From positions 12,713,001 to 12,777,000 of the forward strand of contig OY979717.1 of NCBI GenBank assembly GCA_963855995.1: a DNA stretch of 64,000 nt. The letters run 5' to 3'. The notes beneath the pieces were generated by a model, which worked only from the letters and a program-made list of their open reading frames with translations, did not search any database and had not been told where the DNA came from. The translations under genes were made by a program, and so were the position numbers. This DNA comes from Muricea muricata (lineage: Eukaryota > Cnidaria > Anthozoa > Malacalcyonacea > Plexauridae). Of this stretch, positions 1 to 16,112 are shown in pieces. Within the stretch, counting starts at the first letter, position 1, and each line of letters starts with the position of its first letter.

Positions 1-530
1 GGGTCACTAATCTCAGGCAAATAACTTCTTGAGCGGTAGAAGTTTACCAGAGGCCGACAATTTGTGATGCCTCGAAGTTGTTATAATACGTTAATTCTGA
101 AACGCAAAGGACGCACGTAAAAGCAAGGATTTTGCTTGTAATTTTCTACGTAACACTAAATGTTTAGCACAGTGTGAGTGAAATACAGTTTGGAAGTTTA
201 TTTGGGAAACCAGATTGGAAATTAAAAAGCATTGTTGAATTTTTCAATCAATGCAAGTTCATGCAGCTGACCAAAATCAGCCTCCGCTAAGTGATCACCA
301 AATTTATAAACCTTTAAACTGTGCTTAAACGTTGCAGAAAACGGCTGACACTATAATTTAGGGTTAATCGCAACAAATAAGGCTGGACGAAACCCACTTG
401 TAGCAGAACATTAGGACAGCTAGTTTATGAACAACAGAACAAAATTTTCTTTTCGTTTCTAATGCTATGAGACAATGGTTTTACTATGTTGTTACTTCTG
501 CTTTTCGACTTGAAAAATTTGTTGTTATGT
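1..530. other. No gene seen
   Basis: AT-rich sequence with no convincing open frame, RNA gene or repeat. It lies where the membrane exon of lectin gene A might have been expected, but nothing here resembles the membrane exons at 35262-35680, 51133-51470 or 57698-58035. Confidence 0.6.
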
Positions 531-534
531 GTTA

Positions 535-915
535 AGCGCCGTACAGACGAGCAATTTTCCTTGATAAGTTTCTTGACATGTTTTATTTACTTGCCTGTAC
601 AGTTTGAAGACGACTAAATCTGTGCACACAACCATACTTCAAGCAATAAATTTTCAAATAAATTAATAAATTTTTAAAATTAAGTAACAAAAAATTTTTA
701 CAATACATGCACATTGGCACATTACGCATTTCCTTGTCAATTTTTTCTGGACGGCCGTACACACGACCAAACAGGAAAACTTTTACTGGTTTGAAAGCTG
801 TCATGACCAGGCTCCTTGTCAAGGAAAACTTGTCAGTTTTTCAGCGTACACACGAGCAATAAAAGCTTGTCAAGGAAAATTTGTCAAGGATAAATTGCTC
901 GTCTGTGCGGGGCTT
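535..915. mobile_element. MITE with imperfect terminal inverted repeats
   Basis: The left end (GCGCCGTACAGACGAGCAAT) and the right end (ATTGCTCGTCTGTGCGGGGC) are near-perfect inverted copies. Inside, TTGTCAAGGAAAA-type motifs recur in both orientations. There is no transposase frame. This is a roughly 380-bp non-autonomous DNA transposon; superfamily and target duplication were not resolved. Confidence 0.7.
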
Positions 916-1074
916 TATCGTTGCTATGGTTACTAGAATAGAGAGTCTTCTCTCTTTAAATTTAAGCAATCTTGTATGCATGATTTCAAAAGAAGCATAA
1001 ATGATAATATGAACTTGAAACAACTTTTTGTTTATTACCAAGGACAATGTCTAGGAAGTGCACCTAAATTATTT

Positions 1075-1275
1075 CTATATATCACAAATTACCAAATTCA
1101 ACGTATATCACAAACTAGCAAACTCAAACTATATCACAAATTACCAAATTCAACCTATATGGTACAAATTACCAAATTCAGCCTATATCACAAATTACCA
1201 AACTCAACCTATATAGCAATTACCAAATTCAACTTATCTCACAAATTACCAAACTCAACCTATCTCACAAATTGA
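1075..1275. repeat. Minisatellite, about 25-35 bp unit
   Basis: About seven degenerate tandem copies of a unit built on CACAAATTACCAAATTCAAC and CTATAT. Spacing is irregular, so the unit length drifts. The open frame across it is a by-product of the repeat. It sits in the expected 3' part of lectin gene A and may have replaced its membrane exon. Confidence 0.8.
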
Positions 1276-1424
1276 ATTTTCTAATCTTACTTTTCTTTCT
1301 GCGTTTTATTTTATAAACCGGCCCTGTATATATTAGTGTATATGTATATGTGCCTGGTTTGTCAGGAATCTCATGTCTGAGTGGGATACATTTACTGATC
1401 AGTAAATGAATTACATATGTGTTT

Positions 1425-1679
1425 AAATTTAAAAATTAAACGAGACTTACCTCAAGCCGATGTTTGATTGTAATTCTACTCGTCATCGGCTGGAACGAAG
1501 GAGTTACATGAAAAGCATGCAAAAAAGTATTTAACGCGAAATGATTACCGAAGGAGTGCGGTGGGTATGCGGCGTATGCCATAATAAGGGTGGGCATGCA
1601 ACTCCTTCGTTCCAGCTGATGACGAGTAGAATCACAACCAAACATCGGCTGCAGGTAAGTCTCGTTTAATTTTTAAATT
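1425..1679. mobile_element. Palindromic element with about 80-bp inverted arms
   Basis: The arm at about 1425-1507 is repeated inverted at about 1598-1679, with a loop of roughly 90 bp. Each arm contains ATTCTACTCGTCATC-like sequence, which also occurs at the right terminus of the adjacent DIRS element (about 4573-4585, inverted). It is therefore probably a non-autonomous relative of that element, or a rearranged terminus of it. It has no coding capacity. Confidence 0.65.
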
Positions 1680-1843
1680 CTTCTCGTCCTCAGCTACGTC
1701 ACGACAGAGTTCCATGAGATTTTGAAGTTCTGTAATCATGAAGAAAGACCATATCTCCTTAAAAAATTTAGCCCAACAAATAAGAACATTTTTATTCAGC
1801 ACCGATTCAGCCTTATCAATGAATTATTTAACAATGTGAATAC

Positions 1844-2104
1844 TCAGGTGTGCTCTATGCCAGATTTGGCTCCGTGTCCTGCGCGTAAGCTTGCATAATA
1901 CTCGTTCCTAGTGTGACGTACAACTGGTTTTTGGTAATACGATGCAAATGTCCTGGCGTCGGACGAGCCTGCAGCATCCAGAATTTCAGCAATTCTAGTT
2001 CCCTTTTCGAACCCATACGAAGTTGCAGCTGCTCTGCTACTGTGCGAAGTATCAGTATTCGTGTCTATGCCCGCATCTCTGAGTATTTCTTTGATCCAAC
2101 GCAC
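1844..2104 (-). pseudogene. Tyrosine recombinase C-terminal fragment (DIRS)
   Basis: This encodes about 86 residues with SSRAAATSYGFEKGTRIAEI, then AGSSDARTFASYYQKP, the usual C-terminal signature of DIRS/Ngaro tyrosine recombinases (the box II H-x-x-R region, then the catalytic Tyr). The first box residue reads HSSR here, and the Tyr is in the ASYY stretch. The N-terminal domain lies separately at 2512-2766. Being broken into pieces, it is not expected to be active. Confidence 0.75.
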
Positions 2105-2511
2105 TACCGTATCTTTTGAGACTTGTTTGTATGGCTTAATTTATGAAACTGATCAATAATTGCCAGCTGTTCTCATGCACGCATCGGAGTTGTCGTATGT
2201 ATTTGTCTAGGAGTTGAACGACGCCTTTTCCATAGCTTACGAATTCTATCGGCTTTTGATAAGTACCCTGGTGTGTTTTAGCTTTTCCCCAATCGCAAAA
2301 ACGTATTTTCCAGGTAATTTCTGCATCAGCTGTGTTTCAAGTTTGTAGCTTGTCTGACATCTTTGTCCAGCGAGATGGGCAAGTAGCTACTTCAGCGAGA
2401 GTTCTGCGTCAAGTGTTAACGACCGTAGGTAAGTTAGGACATTTCCAGCATCCCATAATCGATTATCCAGCCTGTTTTCTCCAAATGATGGGCCACCGTC
2501 AAGGGTTAGTA

Positions 2512-2766
2512 TTACAGATAGTGCCGACCTTGCGGTATTAATATAGCACTATAGCTCAGTTTTTGTTCAAACAATTGTGCAAGAAAATCAATTCCTTCGG
2601 TTGCATTCAACCAATTAATAATGTTTCTCTCTGCAGAAAATCGTTTCCACTTGTCAAGGTATGTGCAGTATTGTTTTCTGGTAACTTCTCGCCAAGATGC
2701 CATAATGACGTCCTTCGCTATAGTTGAAATATTGTAACGTTCTATTTTCGTCCGGATAATAGACAT
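2512..2766 (-). pseudogene. Tyrosine recombinase N-terminal (SAM-like) fragment
   Basis: The frame contains a W-R-E-x-T-x-x-Q-Y-x-x-Y-x-x-K-W pattern followed by INWLNAT and FLAQLFEQKLSYSAI. This matches the helical core-binding domain that precedes the catalytic domain in DIRS recombinases. The nested element at 2790-3211 interrupts the upstream coding sequence. Assignment is by pattern only. Confidence 0.6.
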
Positions 2767-2789
2767 ACCAGAGGTCGCAACGTCGCTTA

Positions 2790-3211
2790 TTTAGAAACCG
2801 TAGACGGTCGGTAGCATCTTTAATGGTCGGTAGCATCATTGATCTCGTTCCCAGATTCCTCTCGTCTCGATTAGACGAAGTTTTATTATAAATAGAAATT
2901 GTTTTGACGGTTTTCAGCTAGCTCGTTGTTAGCTCAGTCGTTTAGGCGTACGATTTCTAATAGAATAGGCAGGGGTTCGAATTCCACCCGAGACATTTTT
3001 ATTTTTAAAGTTCGTCAAACTTTTTTTCTTATATTATTTCCCTTTTATACGATTTTTGTAAGGGTTAGGTTTAGGGTTTGGGTCAGGGATTGGATTATTT
3101 AAAATTTTAAAAAGAAAGATCTATTAGTTTTATCAGACATATAGGCTTGAGATCGAGATCAATGATGCTACCGACCATTAAAGATGCTACCGACCGTCTA
3201 CGGTTTCTAAA
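2790..3211. mobile_element. TIR element with 58-bp perfect ends, nested in DIRS
   Basis: The left arm 2790-2847 and right arm 3154-3211 are exact inverted copies as read. Each contains GCTACCGACC twice, separated by a short spacer. The roughly 300-bp interior holds a tRNA-like sequence. No transposase frame is visible, and a target duplication could not be assigned with certainty. Confidence 0.75.
2928..2998 (+). repeat. tRNA-like (SINE-head-like) sequence
   Basis: The sequence contains TTAGCTCAGTCGTTTAGG, which fits a pol III A box, and GGGGTTCGAATTCCACCC, which fits a B box and T-arm with its stem. It lies inside a TIR element and lacks a clean acceptor stem and anticodon arm, so it is more likely a tRNA-derived repeat than a functional tRNA gene. 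Confidence 0.55.
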
Positions 3212-3296
3212 TTTGCCGCAACGTCTTGCACAAGGGATGGGCTTCCTCGTCGCTGTCGGTAATATTAGCCTGTTATGTTGTGGTTGGAGTGTTACT

Positions 3297-3372
3297 GGCT
3301 TCCCTATGCACTTCCCTATGCACTTCCGTATGCACTTCCCTATGCGCTTCCCTATGTTCCCTATGTTCCCCT
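3297..3372. repeat. Short minisatellite (CTTCCCTATGCA units)
   Basis: Five to six tandem copies of a 12-bp unit CTTCCCTATGCA with single-base variants, ending in shortened CCCTATGTT units. It is within the decayed DIRS element. Confidence 0.8.
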
Positions 3373-3559
3373 AGAATAACCAGTGTTTGGCTGGGCTCAA
3401 ATGCTGGCTTGCTAGGGTGGCTTATAAACCCAAAGGAATCAAATTGCTCTGCAGTATCAAACACATTATTTTTACATTTATTAAATGTTTGGTCTTGCAA
3501 ATATAGGTTATCAATGTAATTGCTTGAAATATGCCCTTTTTGAGAAGGGCTGTCAAGGG

Positions 3560-3769
3560 TTACTTCAGGATTTTAGTAAACAACCTAGGGCAACAAGACC
3601 CTCCTTTTAGCATGCTAGTAAATTGGTAACGTTTTCCATTCCATAACAAGTTCGAATATTTCCTGTGTTTTTCATGCACTGGAATGGTGAGGTATGCATC
3701 CTTTATGACCACTGATGCCATAAAACAGTTTGGCGACATTAGATTGACAATTGTTTGTAGCGTGTCCAT
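3560..3769 (-). pseudogene. DIRS reverse transcriptase fragment
   Basis: The frame reads MDTLQTIVNLMSPNCFMASV, then IKDAYLTIPVHEKHRKY, WNGKRYQF and PRLFTKILK. This is the RT palm segment around the first catalytic Asp (the IKDAY motif) typical of DIRS and related elements. The rest of the RT and its second Asp pair are not recoverable in one frame. Confidence 0.8.
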
Positions 3770-3887
3770 TTTGAAATGGGTGTTGTTAAACTCTTTTAAG
3801 TTTAGAATGAGACGGAATCTGCCATCTTTTTTCTTTCTGATAAAATAAGAGAATTGAGCTCTTCTGGTTCATATTTTGCCACGTCAA

Positions 3888-4139
3888 TCACCTCTTTTGC
3901 AGGTAGTCGATATCTTTCAGAAGCTCTCTTACCTTGTCCTGGCTGGCTACTACACTAATAGTATCACCTTGATGATTCAAACGCCGGCGTTTAGTTGTGT
4001 GTTCGTCTTGCTCCTTAGAAAATTCTTCCGAAGAATCCGTATCCTGTTCCTCTTGGTGTCGTTTTGTAGTCTGTGCGGCTTTCCCGCCAGAGTAAACTCG
4101 CTGCCATATTTGCTTTATAACTTCGGCCATGTTGGCCAT
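3888..4139 (-). pseudogene. DIRS Gag-like N-terminal region
   Basis: An 83-residue frame beginning MANMAEVIKQIWQRVYSG, then a very charged stretch rich in E, D, K and R including TTKRRRLNHQGD. Its position just upstream of the RT on the same strand suggests the Gag-like first product of the DIRS element. There is no diagnostic domain. Confidence 0.4.
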
Positions 4140-4666
4140 ACTTTTTCATTCAGTGCTCACAAAGTTTTAGCGTATTGTCCATGAGGGACATCGCTGTTCA
4201 TGCCTTGTGAGCTTGTATAGATTGCTCTTGCGGTCTGCTTGAATGTCCAGTGGACTTTGATCGTTATAGTGCCTGTCATGTGCTGGTTTTTGTTTGTTCT
4301 CGCTTCACGGGATCCATGTTTCGTTTGTTGTCACCTGTCTCGAACAGAAAACCTGATATAAATATGTAAAGATGAGTAAAAATCTGCGAAACAAGAATAG
4401 CAATATAATTGCTGATGTTCTACTTACGGTTTAGATCGCATTTTTCCTTATTTTATCGTTAGTTCAGGAAATTGTCTTCACAGCTTCGAAACGCGTCTAC
4501 TGGTCAGCAAAGCAAGCCATGCACTGCTGACAAGCAATGCGCATGCGCATGGAACTCTGTCGTGACGTAGCTAATGACGAAGTAGAATCGTGTATTTGTT
4601 CTACTTTATTAAAGTAAATACAATAAGTGTTATTTCCAATATGAAAATATCAAGAGTTGTTCATAC

Positions 4667-10343
<5,677 letters not shown>

Positions 10344-10355
10344 CTTGATAGTATA

Positions 10356-10870
10356 GGACAATGATGTGGGAAACTACAGCTATACCGGTTCACAGCAAAC
10401 AAAAGATCGATGAGCGTAATATTATATATGGTATATATACCTTTAACCATAAGGAAGGAATATATTGTACTTACGTTTGAAGTGCAGAACGTCATTAAAA
10501 TGCATTTTTGGAAACACCTACAAGTATAACAGCACTTTCGAAAGTAGCAAACCAAGTTGCTAAAAAAGACATTTTGTATATGTATCTTACGTTATATAAT
10601 GTCGTTCATCCGTACTGTAGCTGTGTGCAATGTTATCTATCATTAGATATTCAATACTCTCGACTATCTTAAGCAATAAATGTTCTTGTAAAAAACATTA
10701 TCCACTTAGCAGAGCGGATAATTCTTTTTAACATATACCATCTACGGCTGTGCCGCGTCACGCATACACTGCAAGGAATTGTCAACTAGTTCCGGGATGA
10801 TCAAAACAGGTTGTACCATATTATGCAGCCAACATTCATTAATCTTGTCAACCATATTCGTTCAGCATCA
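10356..10870 (-). promoter_or_regulatory. Gene A 5' flank, conserved among array copies
   Basis: This block recurs upstream of each signal exon (about 38570-39000, 47400-47900, 57300-57460 and 62570-63060). On the minus strand it contains a TATAAGAACCTTTATTGCTC-like element (about 38905-38925 in B), a candidate core promoter, and a conserved stretch ending GTGGTTAAAG. GTAAGT follows that stretch in B but GATAAGT in C, D and E, so a 5' UTR intron is uncertain. Confidence 0.45.
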
Positions 10871-11279
10871 GTATAACTGATCAGATTCAGGTTCAATATT
10901 ACATGTTGACAACATCTATTATTCCTGTTTTCATCAACGCCGATGGGATTGAGTGAATTCTATATGCAACATACCATTGCAGTGGGTGGTCTACATACTG
11001 TTGTAACAAAAAATGGTTTGCACTGTGGCTTAATTTCAATACAAACTGCTTCTAGTTCAGAGGGAACTAGATCGATCATTTCTTATTTTTTAGTTAACGG
11101 AACTTCGCAAGTTAATGCAAACTCCACCCCCATTTCTTGATCTGTCTTTTCTAATAAGATCATAATCATTCAGGTGAATCATACTTTTTGTTATATTTGG
11201 ATCAAGACGAGTCTCATTGAAAGCATTTAGATCAATTAATTTATTTGACATCGGGTATCTTATTTCGTCAATAGTTTAT

Positions 11280-11960
11280 GTAGTAGCTACAAATTATAAT
11301 AGTATTTTTTATAGTAAATATATTTACAGTTCATATTTTGCTTTTAAAATGTCAGACAGTATGTTGCCCATAAAAGGAAGCACAATATGAACTGTCTGAC
11401 ACTTTGTATTAGTCGAGCGGTTTGAAATTCAGAGAATTTAAAATACATTGCCATATAACGAGACTGTATTGCACCTAAAATCTGGTGACATTACTTGTTT
11501 AATTGCTTTAGTCTACTTCTTAATTATTATCATATGGGTAGTATTATTAATCAAGTTTTTTAAATTCTAAATTAAGTATTTTGATATAAGCCATCGTTTT
11601 TCACTTTATATCAAAGCGTTTGTAAATCAAATCCGGGCTCGATTCAGAGCTTGGTAATTACGGATCGTACTGAGTAGCGCAAAAGGGCGACGATGTATGA
11701 AACTACAGTTATACTTGTTCACAGAACAGCAAACAAAAAACAAGCGCATCAGTACATATGGTTTATAAACTTGCTTTTAACCACAATGAGGCGGAGCGGA
11801 TAATCGTTTTTAACATTTACCATCTACGGCTGTTCAGCGTCTCGCATGCACGGCAAAGAATTATCAACTAGTTCCGGGTTAATGAAAACAGGACTATACC
11901 ATATTCGTTCGTCTTTCTTACTGGCCAGATTCAGGTTCAGTATTACATGTTGACAACATT
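11280..11960 (-). repeat. Degenerate second copy of the gene A 5' region
   Basis: Blocks from about 11470 to 11960 resemble 10125-10870 in the same order (CCTAAAATCTGGTGACAT, then the promoter-like and ATTTACCATCTACGGCTG blocks). The signal-peptide exon is not recognisable. A short inverted pair around AGTGTCAGACAGT at 11350-11402 also lies here. It looks like a decayed partial gene duplication. Confidence 0.6.
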
Positions 11961-12390
11961 GAGAGAAATATCCTACCTTGCTTTGCATCTAAAACGCAAT
12001 AGCAGCCGTGTGCTCAGGGCTTCCACAATTTATGGGCCGCCCGGTAATAAGCAAAAGCTGTGGCGTTATCCAACCATCTTCCGCATTGAAGCAGTACGTT
12101 AGTTTGCATCGCGTCAAGGCTTGGTGGTGATGGGCAACTAGGATAGAGCATTAACCTCAGTTGATTTAAAGCCTTACATGAGTGATAGAATCAAACCTCG
12201 TCCCTAGGCAGAATGTATTGCTAATCTCACGTCTATTTCAAGTCTTGAAAATTACCAGTCCTGCCCTTGATCGCCCAGAATTACCATTTCTAATTCACCA
12301 TCTTGTTTAATATTGCCAGTTTGCTACAAGGTGGGTGAGGAAATAATCTTTCTACGAGTTGCTGTTGCAACAAATTCTTATCCACAATTA

Positions 12391-12454
12391 TGCAAAGGTG
12401 GCAATGGCCGAATTTGCCCGTTTTTGTGCAAATTCGGCCATTGCCACCTTTGCA
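12391..12454. repeat. Perfect 27-bp inverted repeat with 10-nt loop
   Basis: Arm 12391-12417 and arm 12428-12454 are exact reverse complements. Further TTTGCAA/TTGCAAA-like motifs cluster at 12455-12525. The transcript would fold into a 64-nt hairpin of pre-miRNA size; a MITE remnant is equally possible. Confidence 0.7.
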
Positions 12455-12982
12455 CTGGTTGCAAAGCTTTGCAAATTTCATATTTGCAACATATTTGCAC
12501 CAGGCAAATTTGATGCAAATTCGTTTTTTCGTCCTGCAAGTTGTTGCAGTCGACCACATTTTTTCAACTGGTGAGAATAGGGCAGTCCACAGCTAAATGA
12601 TCGCACATTTTCGAAAAGTTATAAAAATGCATGGAATATTGTGTTCTGCATGGGAAAAAAGTTAGTACCTAAATCAAAATTATAGGCCTGATAAGATGTT
12701 TGGGTAAAGGTCACTTCGGTACCAATGCTCGAAAATAATCTAAGCATGTTATTATCCCATTCCGTATCAATTTGAATTTTTTTTTGGAAAACGTTATCTG
12801 AATTAATTGCCTATCTGATGGATCTCGCACACGTACACTCACATTCTAACAGAACACATACCATTTTGTTTATTGTCTAAAAAGAAAAACAAATTGCACT
12901 AATTTAGAGGAAATAAGAAATTATGCTAAATGAAAGTTGATATGATACAAAATTCTTGACCATATTACTATTTTCATATGTA

Positions 12983-13120
<138 letters not shown>

Positions 13121-13144
13121 ACTGAGGCGATCAGTGATAGACAT

Positions 13145-15040
13145 GATACATTTAAAAGTGTTGAAACTGATCTAAAAACGTTTATTAAAAACTACTAAAT
13201 TTTCGGATGCTAGCTGCAACCTTTATCAAAGTATTTACAAAAAATTAGAACTGCCTAACTATTTATAGTAATGTATCCATTGTTCCTATTGTCCACTTTT
13301 AAGAATGGAATATACACTTTGGGGAAATGTTTATGCTCATTTCTGGAGTCATTATCATTGCATGAATGGAACGACTCGAGGAAAAGCCGTTTATGATAAT
13401 TCATAACACCTTTTTCTAATATATGTGCATCATCGGATTGCACATCATGTCCGGTTGTTTCGGCATGTTCTTTTATCGATGACTCAATCATACGTCGAGT
13501 TCCAGGTTTGTGTTCTGCCCATCTTGACTTCCACGACCTTTTGCTTTCACCCACATATGTAAAATCACACGATTTACATTTGAATTTATACACAATACCT
13601 TTCACTTGTGTCTCTGTTGGTCTGTCCTTCGGCTTACGAAATACATTTTCTAAGGTCAACATTGGCTTAAATGCCGTTTGGATATTGACCTCAGAGAGTA
13701 TTCGTTTTATCCTTTCCGACACACCTTTGATGTATGGTATACTCGTATGACCCTTGGGTTCCCCGCATTGTTGATCGATATCAGTTCTATTTCGGCTTCT
13801 TTCACTTACGTCACCAATAAAATTCAGAGTATAGCCATTTGTTTTTAAATCTTTGAGAACATTTTCCTTTTCAGATTTTTTCTGGCTTGCATTCGATGGA
13901 ATTGCTGCTGCCCGATCTAACAAAGTCTTAACCACAGCTACTTTGCTTTGTTTAGGATGATGCGAATCGAATGATAGGTACTTCTCAGTGTGTGTGTCTT
14001 TTCGGTGAACCGTCACATCTATCTGACCAGTCTTCAGCACGGTGTTACTTGTGTCAAGAAACGCGATACTTTCCCCTTTCTCCGAGATTGACGGCATTTC
14101 GATGGTAAACTGAATATGTTCATTTATTGCGTTCAAATGATCATGGAAAGACTGTACATCACATTTCTTGAGACATGAATTGGAGTCGTCTACATATCGG
14201 CGCCACCAGCGAACGCTAATAGGTGCAGTTGCCAATGCTATAGACTCTATCTCTTGCATCACAAGCTCCGCAATTACAGCGCTGACCGGCGAACCCATTG
14301 CACAACCAGATATTTGATGGTAATGATCCCCATCAAACTTAAAGTAACTGTTGTCTAGCACTAAAGCAAGAAGTCTGAGAATTTGAGATGATGTCAAATC
14401 TGTATGGGCTTGCCAAATGTCAGATTCTTTGAGCTTTCGTCTTACTATATCTTTAGCAAGGTCAACAGGGATTGATGTAAACAACGAAACCACGTCGAAG
14501 GAAACCACAACCTCGTCTTCGTGAATCTTTTGTCTCGATATAAACTCAGCAAACTCTTTCGCGTTTTTTATTGAGTACTCACTGTTGCTGTAAAGACATT
14601 TCAGAAGAGAGGCTAGATATCTTGACAGTTGATACGTCGGAGAACCTATACAGCTGTTTATTGGTCGTAGAGGCACTGTTACCGGTATTCCTTCTTGTAT
14701 GGTAAAATGATCTTGTTTGGCAATCAATGGGACTTTATGAATCTTAGGTAGACCATAAAATGAGGCTGCACTAGAATCAAAAGGTCTCAGTTTCCAATAC
14801 TCGGATTCTGTTAGATTTTTCGACTTTCGTAACTTCAATAATGCATTTTGCAACACCGATTCCACCTTTGTCGTCGGGTTTCTTCGTTTATCAATAACTT
14901 TACTGTATACGTCCTGATCTTGTAACATCTCACGTAATTGATTATTATAACTCGTTTTATCCATTACCACGGTAGAATTTTTAATAGTAGTTTTTAATAA
15001 ACGTTTTTAGATCAGTTTCAACACTTTTAAATGTATCATA

Positions 15041-15042
<2 letters not shown>
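13145..15042 (-). mobile_element. Penelope-like element flanked by inverted termini
   Basis: About 50 bp at 13145-13197 are repeated in inverted orientation at about 14985-15040 (shared ACATTTAAAAGTGTTGAAAC), bracketing the RT-endonuclease frame. (AT)n tracts lie directly outside both ends. Inverted partial terminal repeats of this kind are known for Penelope-like elements. The segment at 13186-13232 (minus strand) has a degenerate hammerhead-like core (TTGATAA, hairpin, CCGAAA). Confidence 0.8.
13255..14970 (-). CDS. Penelope-like reverse transcriptase with GIY-YIG endonuclease
   Basis: A single 571-codon open frame; its first codon is GTG, the first ATG is at 14964. RT motifs in order: YGLPKIHK (about residue 73), RPINSCIGSPTYQLSRYL, SFDVVSLFTSIPV, CAMGSPVSAVIAEL and RRYVDDSNSCLKK with the catalytic YVDD. 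The C-terminus has a Cys pair then FTYVGESKRSWKSRWAEH, the GIY-YIG endonuclease. The frame starts inside the conserved VVMDKTSY region, so the N-terminal part of the family's usual protein is missing and the copy is 5'-truncated. The RT and endonuclease appear intact, so it may be recent. No host role is inferred. Confidence 0.9.
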   Translation of the reverse strand: MVMDKTSYNNQLREMLQDQDVYSKVIDKRRNPTTKVESVLQNALLKLRKSKNLTESEYWKLRPFDSSAASFYGLPKIHKVPLIAKQDHFTIQEGIPVTVPLRPINSCIGSPTYQLSRYLASLLKCLYSNSEYSIKNAKEFAEFISRQKIHEDEVVVSFDVVSLFTSIPVDLAKDIVRRKLKESDIWQAHTDLTSSQILRLLALVLDNSYFKFDGDHYHQISGCAMGSPVSAVIAELVMQEIESIALATAPISVRWWRRYVDDSNSCLKKCDVQSFHDHLNAINEHIQFTIEMPSISEKGESIAFLDTSNTVLKTGQIDVTVHRKDTHTEKYLSFDSHHPKQSKVAVVKTLLDRAAAIPSNASQKKSEKENVLKDLKTNGYTLNFIGDVSERSRNRTDIDQQCGEPKGHTSIPYIKGVSERIKRILSEVNIQTAFKPMLTLENVFRKPKDRPTETQVKGIVYKFKCKSCDFTYVGESKRSWKSRWAEHKPGTRRMIESSIKEHAETTGHDVQSDDAHILEKGVMNYHKRLFLESFHSCNDNDSRNEHKHFPKVYIPFLKVDNRNNGYITINS

Positions 15043-15512
<470 letters not shown>

Positions 15513-16110
15513 TAGCTACAAACTATTTAAATCGTTTGTTGTTACATTGGTGCTACTTTGTTAGGAGATTCTACACAAACAATCATTTCTCATAAATTTA
15601 AAAAACCATAGTCAGCAAACAAACAAACTAAATTCTACCCTCTTGCTGGAGTGGATGTGCAGTCATAATAGCTGCTGATACTAATGGAATTATTCCACGA
15701 TATTTTTCATAAATTTCGGCAAACGCTTTCCTGTTCACAGCTAAAATATCGAAAATAAACAACGTTTCCTAAATATACGCGATCGATCGTGATTCGAAGT
15801 GTTAAAAGTCCAATAATCCAAGCAAACTAACGGAACTGGTCAAAACGTCCACTCCTTGGAATCTTCAGCGAACGATAATTTTGCAATTATCAAGCCCACT
15901 CGTCTCATTTCAGGTTCAAAACCTCCGCAATAGTGATTTATTTTCAAAAACGTCCAGTTGAACGTGATTCGCAGCAGTTAAACGATCAAAAAAGCCCAAA
16001 ATCCTGTTTTTCGTAATACTATTCCTAATGTTTTTGCGACGCCATTTTTCCGGCTGCGACGCCATCGTGGATTCTTCTATTGGGGCAGTGAATTGGGGGT
16101 CACGCGCGCT
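15513..16110. other. No gene seen
   Basis: No open frame of interest and no clear repeat. Short ATCGATCGTGATTCGAAGTG and GTGATTCGCAGCAGTTAAACG segments are weakly similar to each other. Confidence 0.5.
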
Positions 16111-16112
16111 AG

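Larger units (their letters stand above)
1682..4585 (-). mobile_element. DIRS-type tyrosine-recombinase retrotransposon, decayed
   Basis: Inverted termini (CAGCTACGTCACGACAGAGT at 1691 onward; inverted copy at about 4548-4572) enclose, in minus-strand order, a charged Gag-like start (3888-4139), a reverse transcriptase piece (3560-3769) and tyrosine recombinase pieces (2512-2766 and 1844-2104). Inverted rather than direct terminal repeats, and a YR instead of a DDE integrase, are the DIRS hallmarks. The frames are broken by stops, frameshifts and a nested TIR element at 2790-3211. It sits in an intron of lectin gene A: the flanks (about 1330-1422 and 4590-4660) match the uninterrupted intron at 51540-51690. 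Confidence 0.8.

Noticed and set aside
1075-1275. CRISPR-like array
   Set aside because: Units are degenerate and directly abutting, with no unique spacers, in a eukaryotic genome.
2928-2998. Functional tRNA gene
   Set aside because: Good A and B boxes, but no clean acceptor stem or anticodon arm by eye, and it is inside a transposon. Kept as a tRNA-like repeat.
12290-12596. Cys-rich small proteins on both strands over the hairpin
   Set aside because: Overlapping frames on both strands arise from the inverted repeat and TTTGCAA motifs. There is no start context or domain support.
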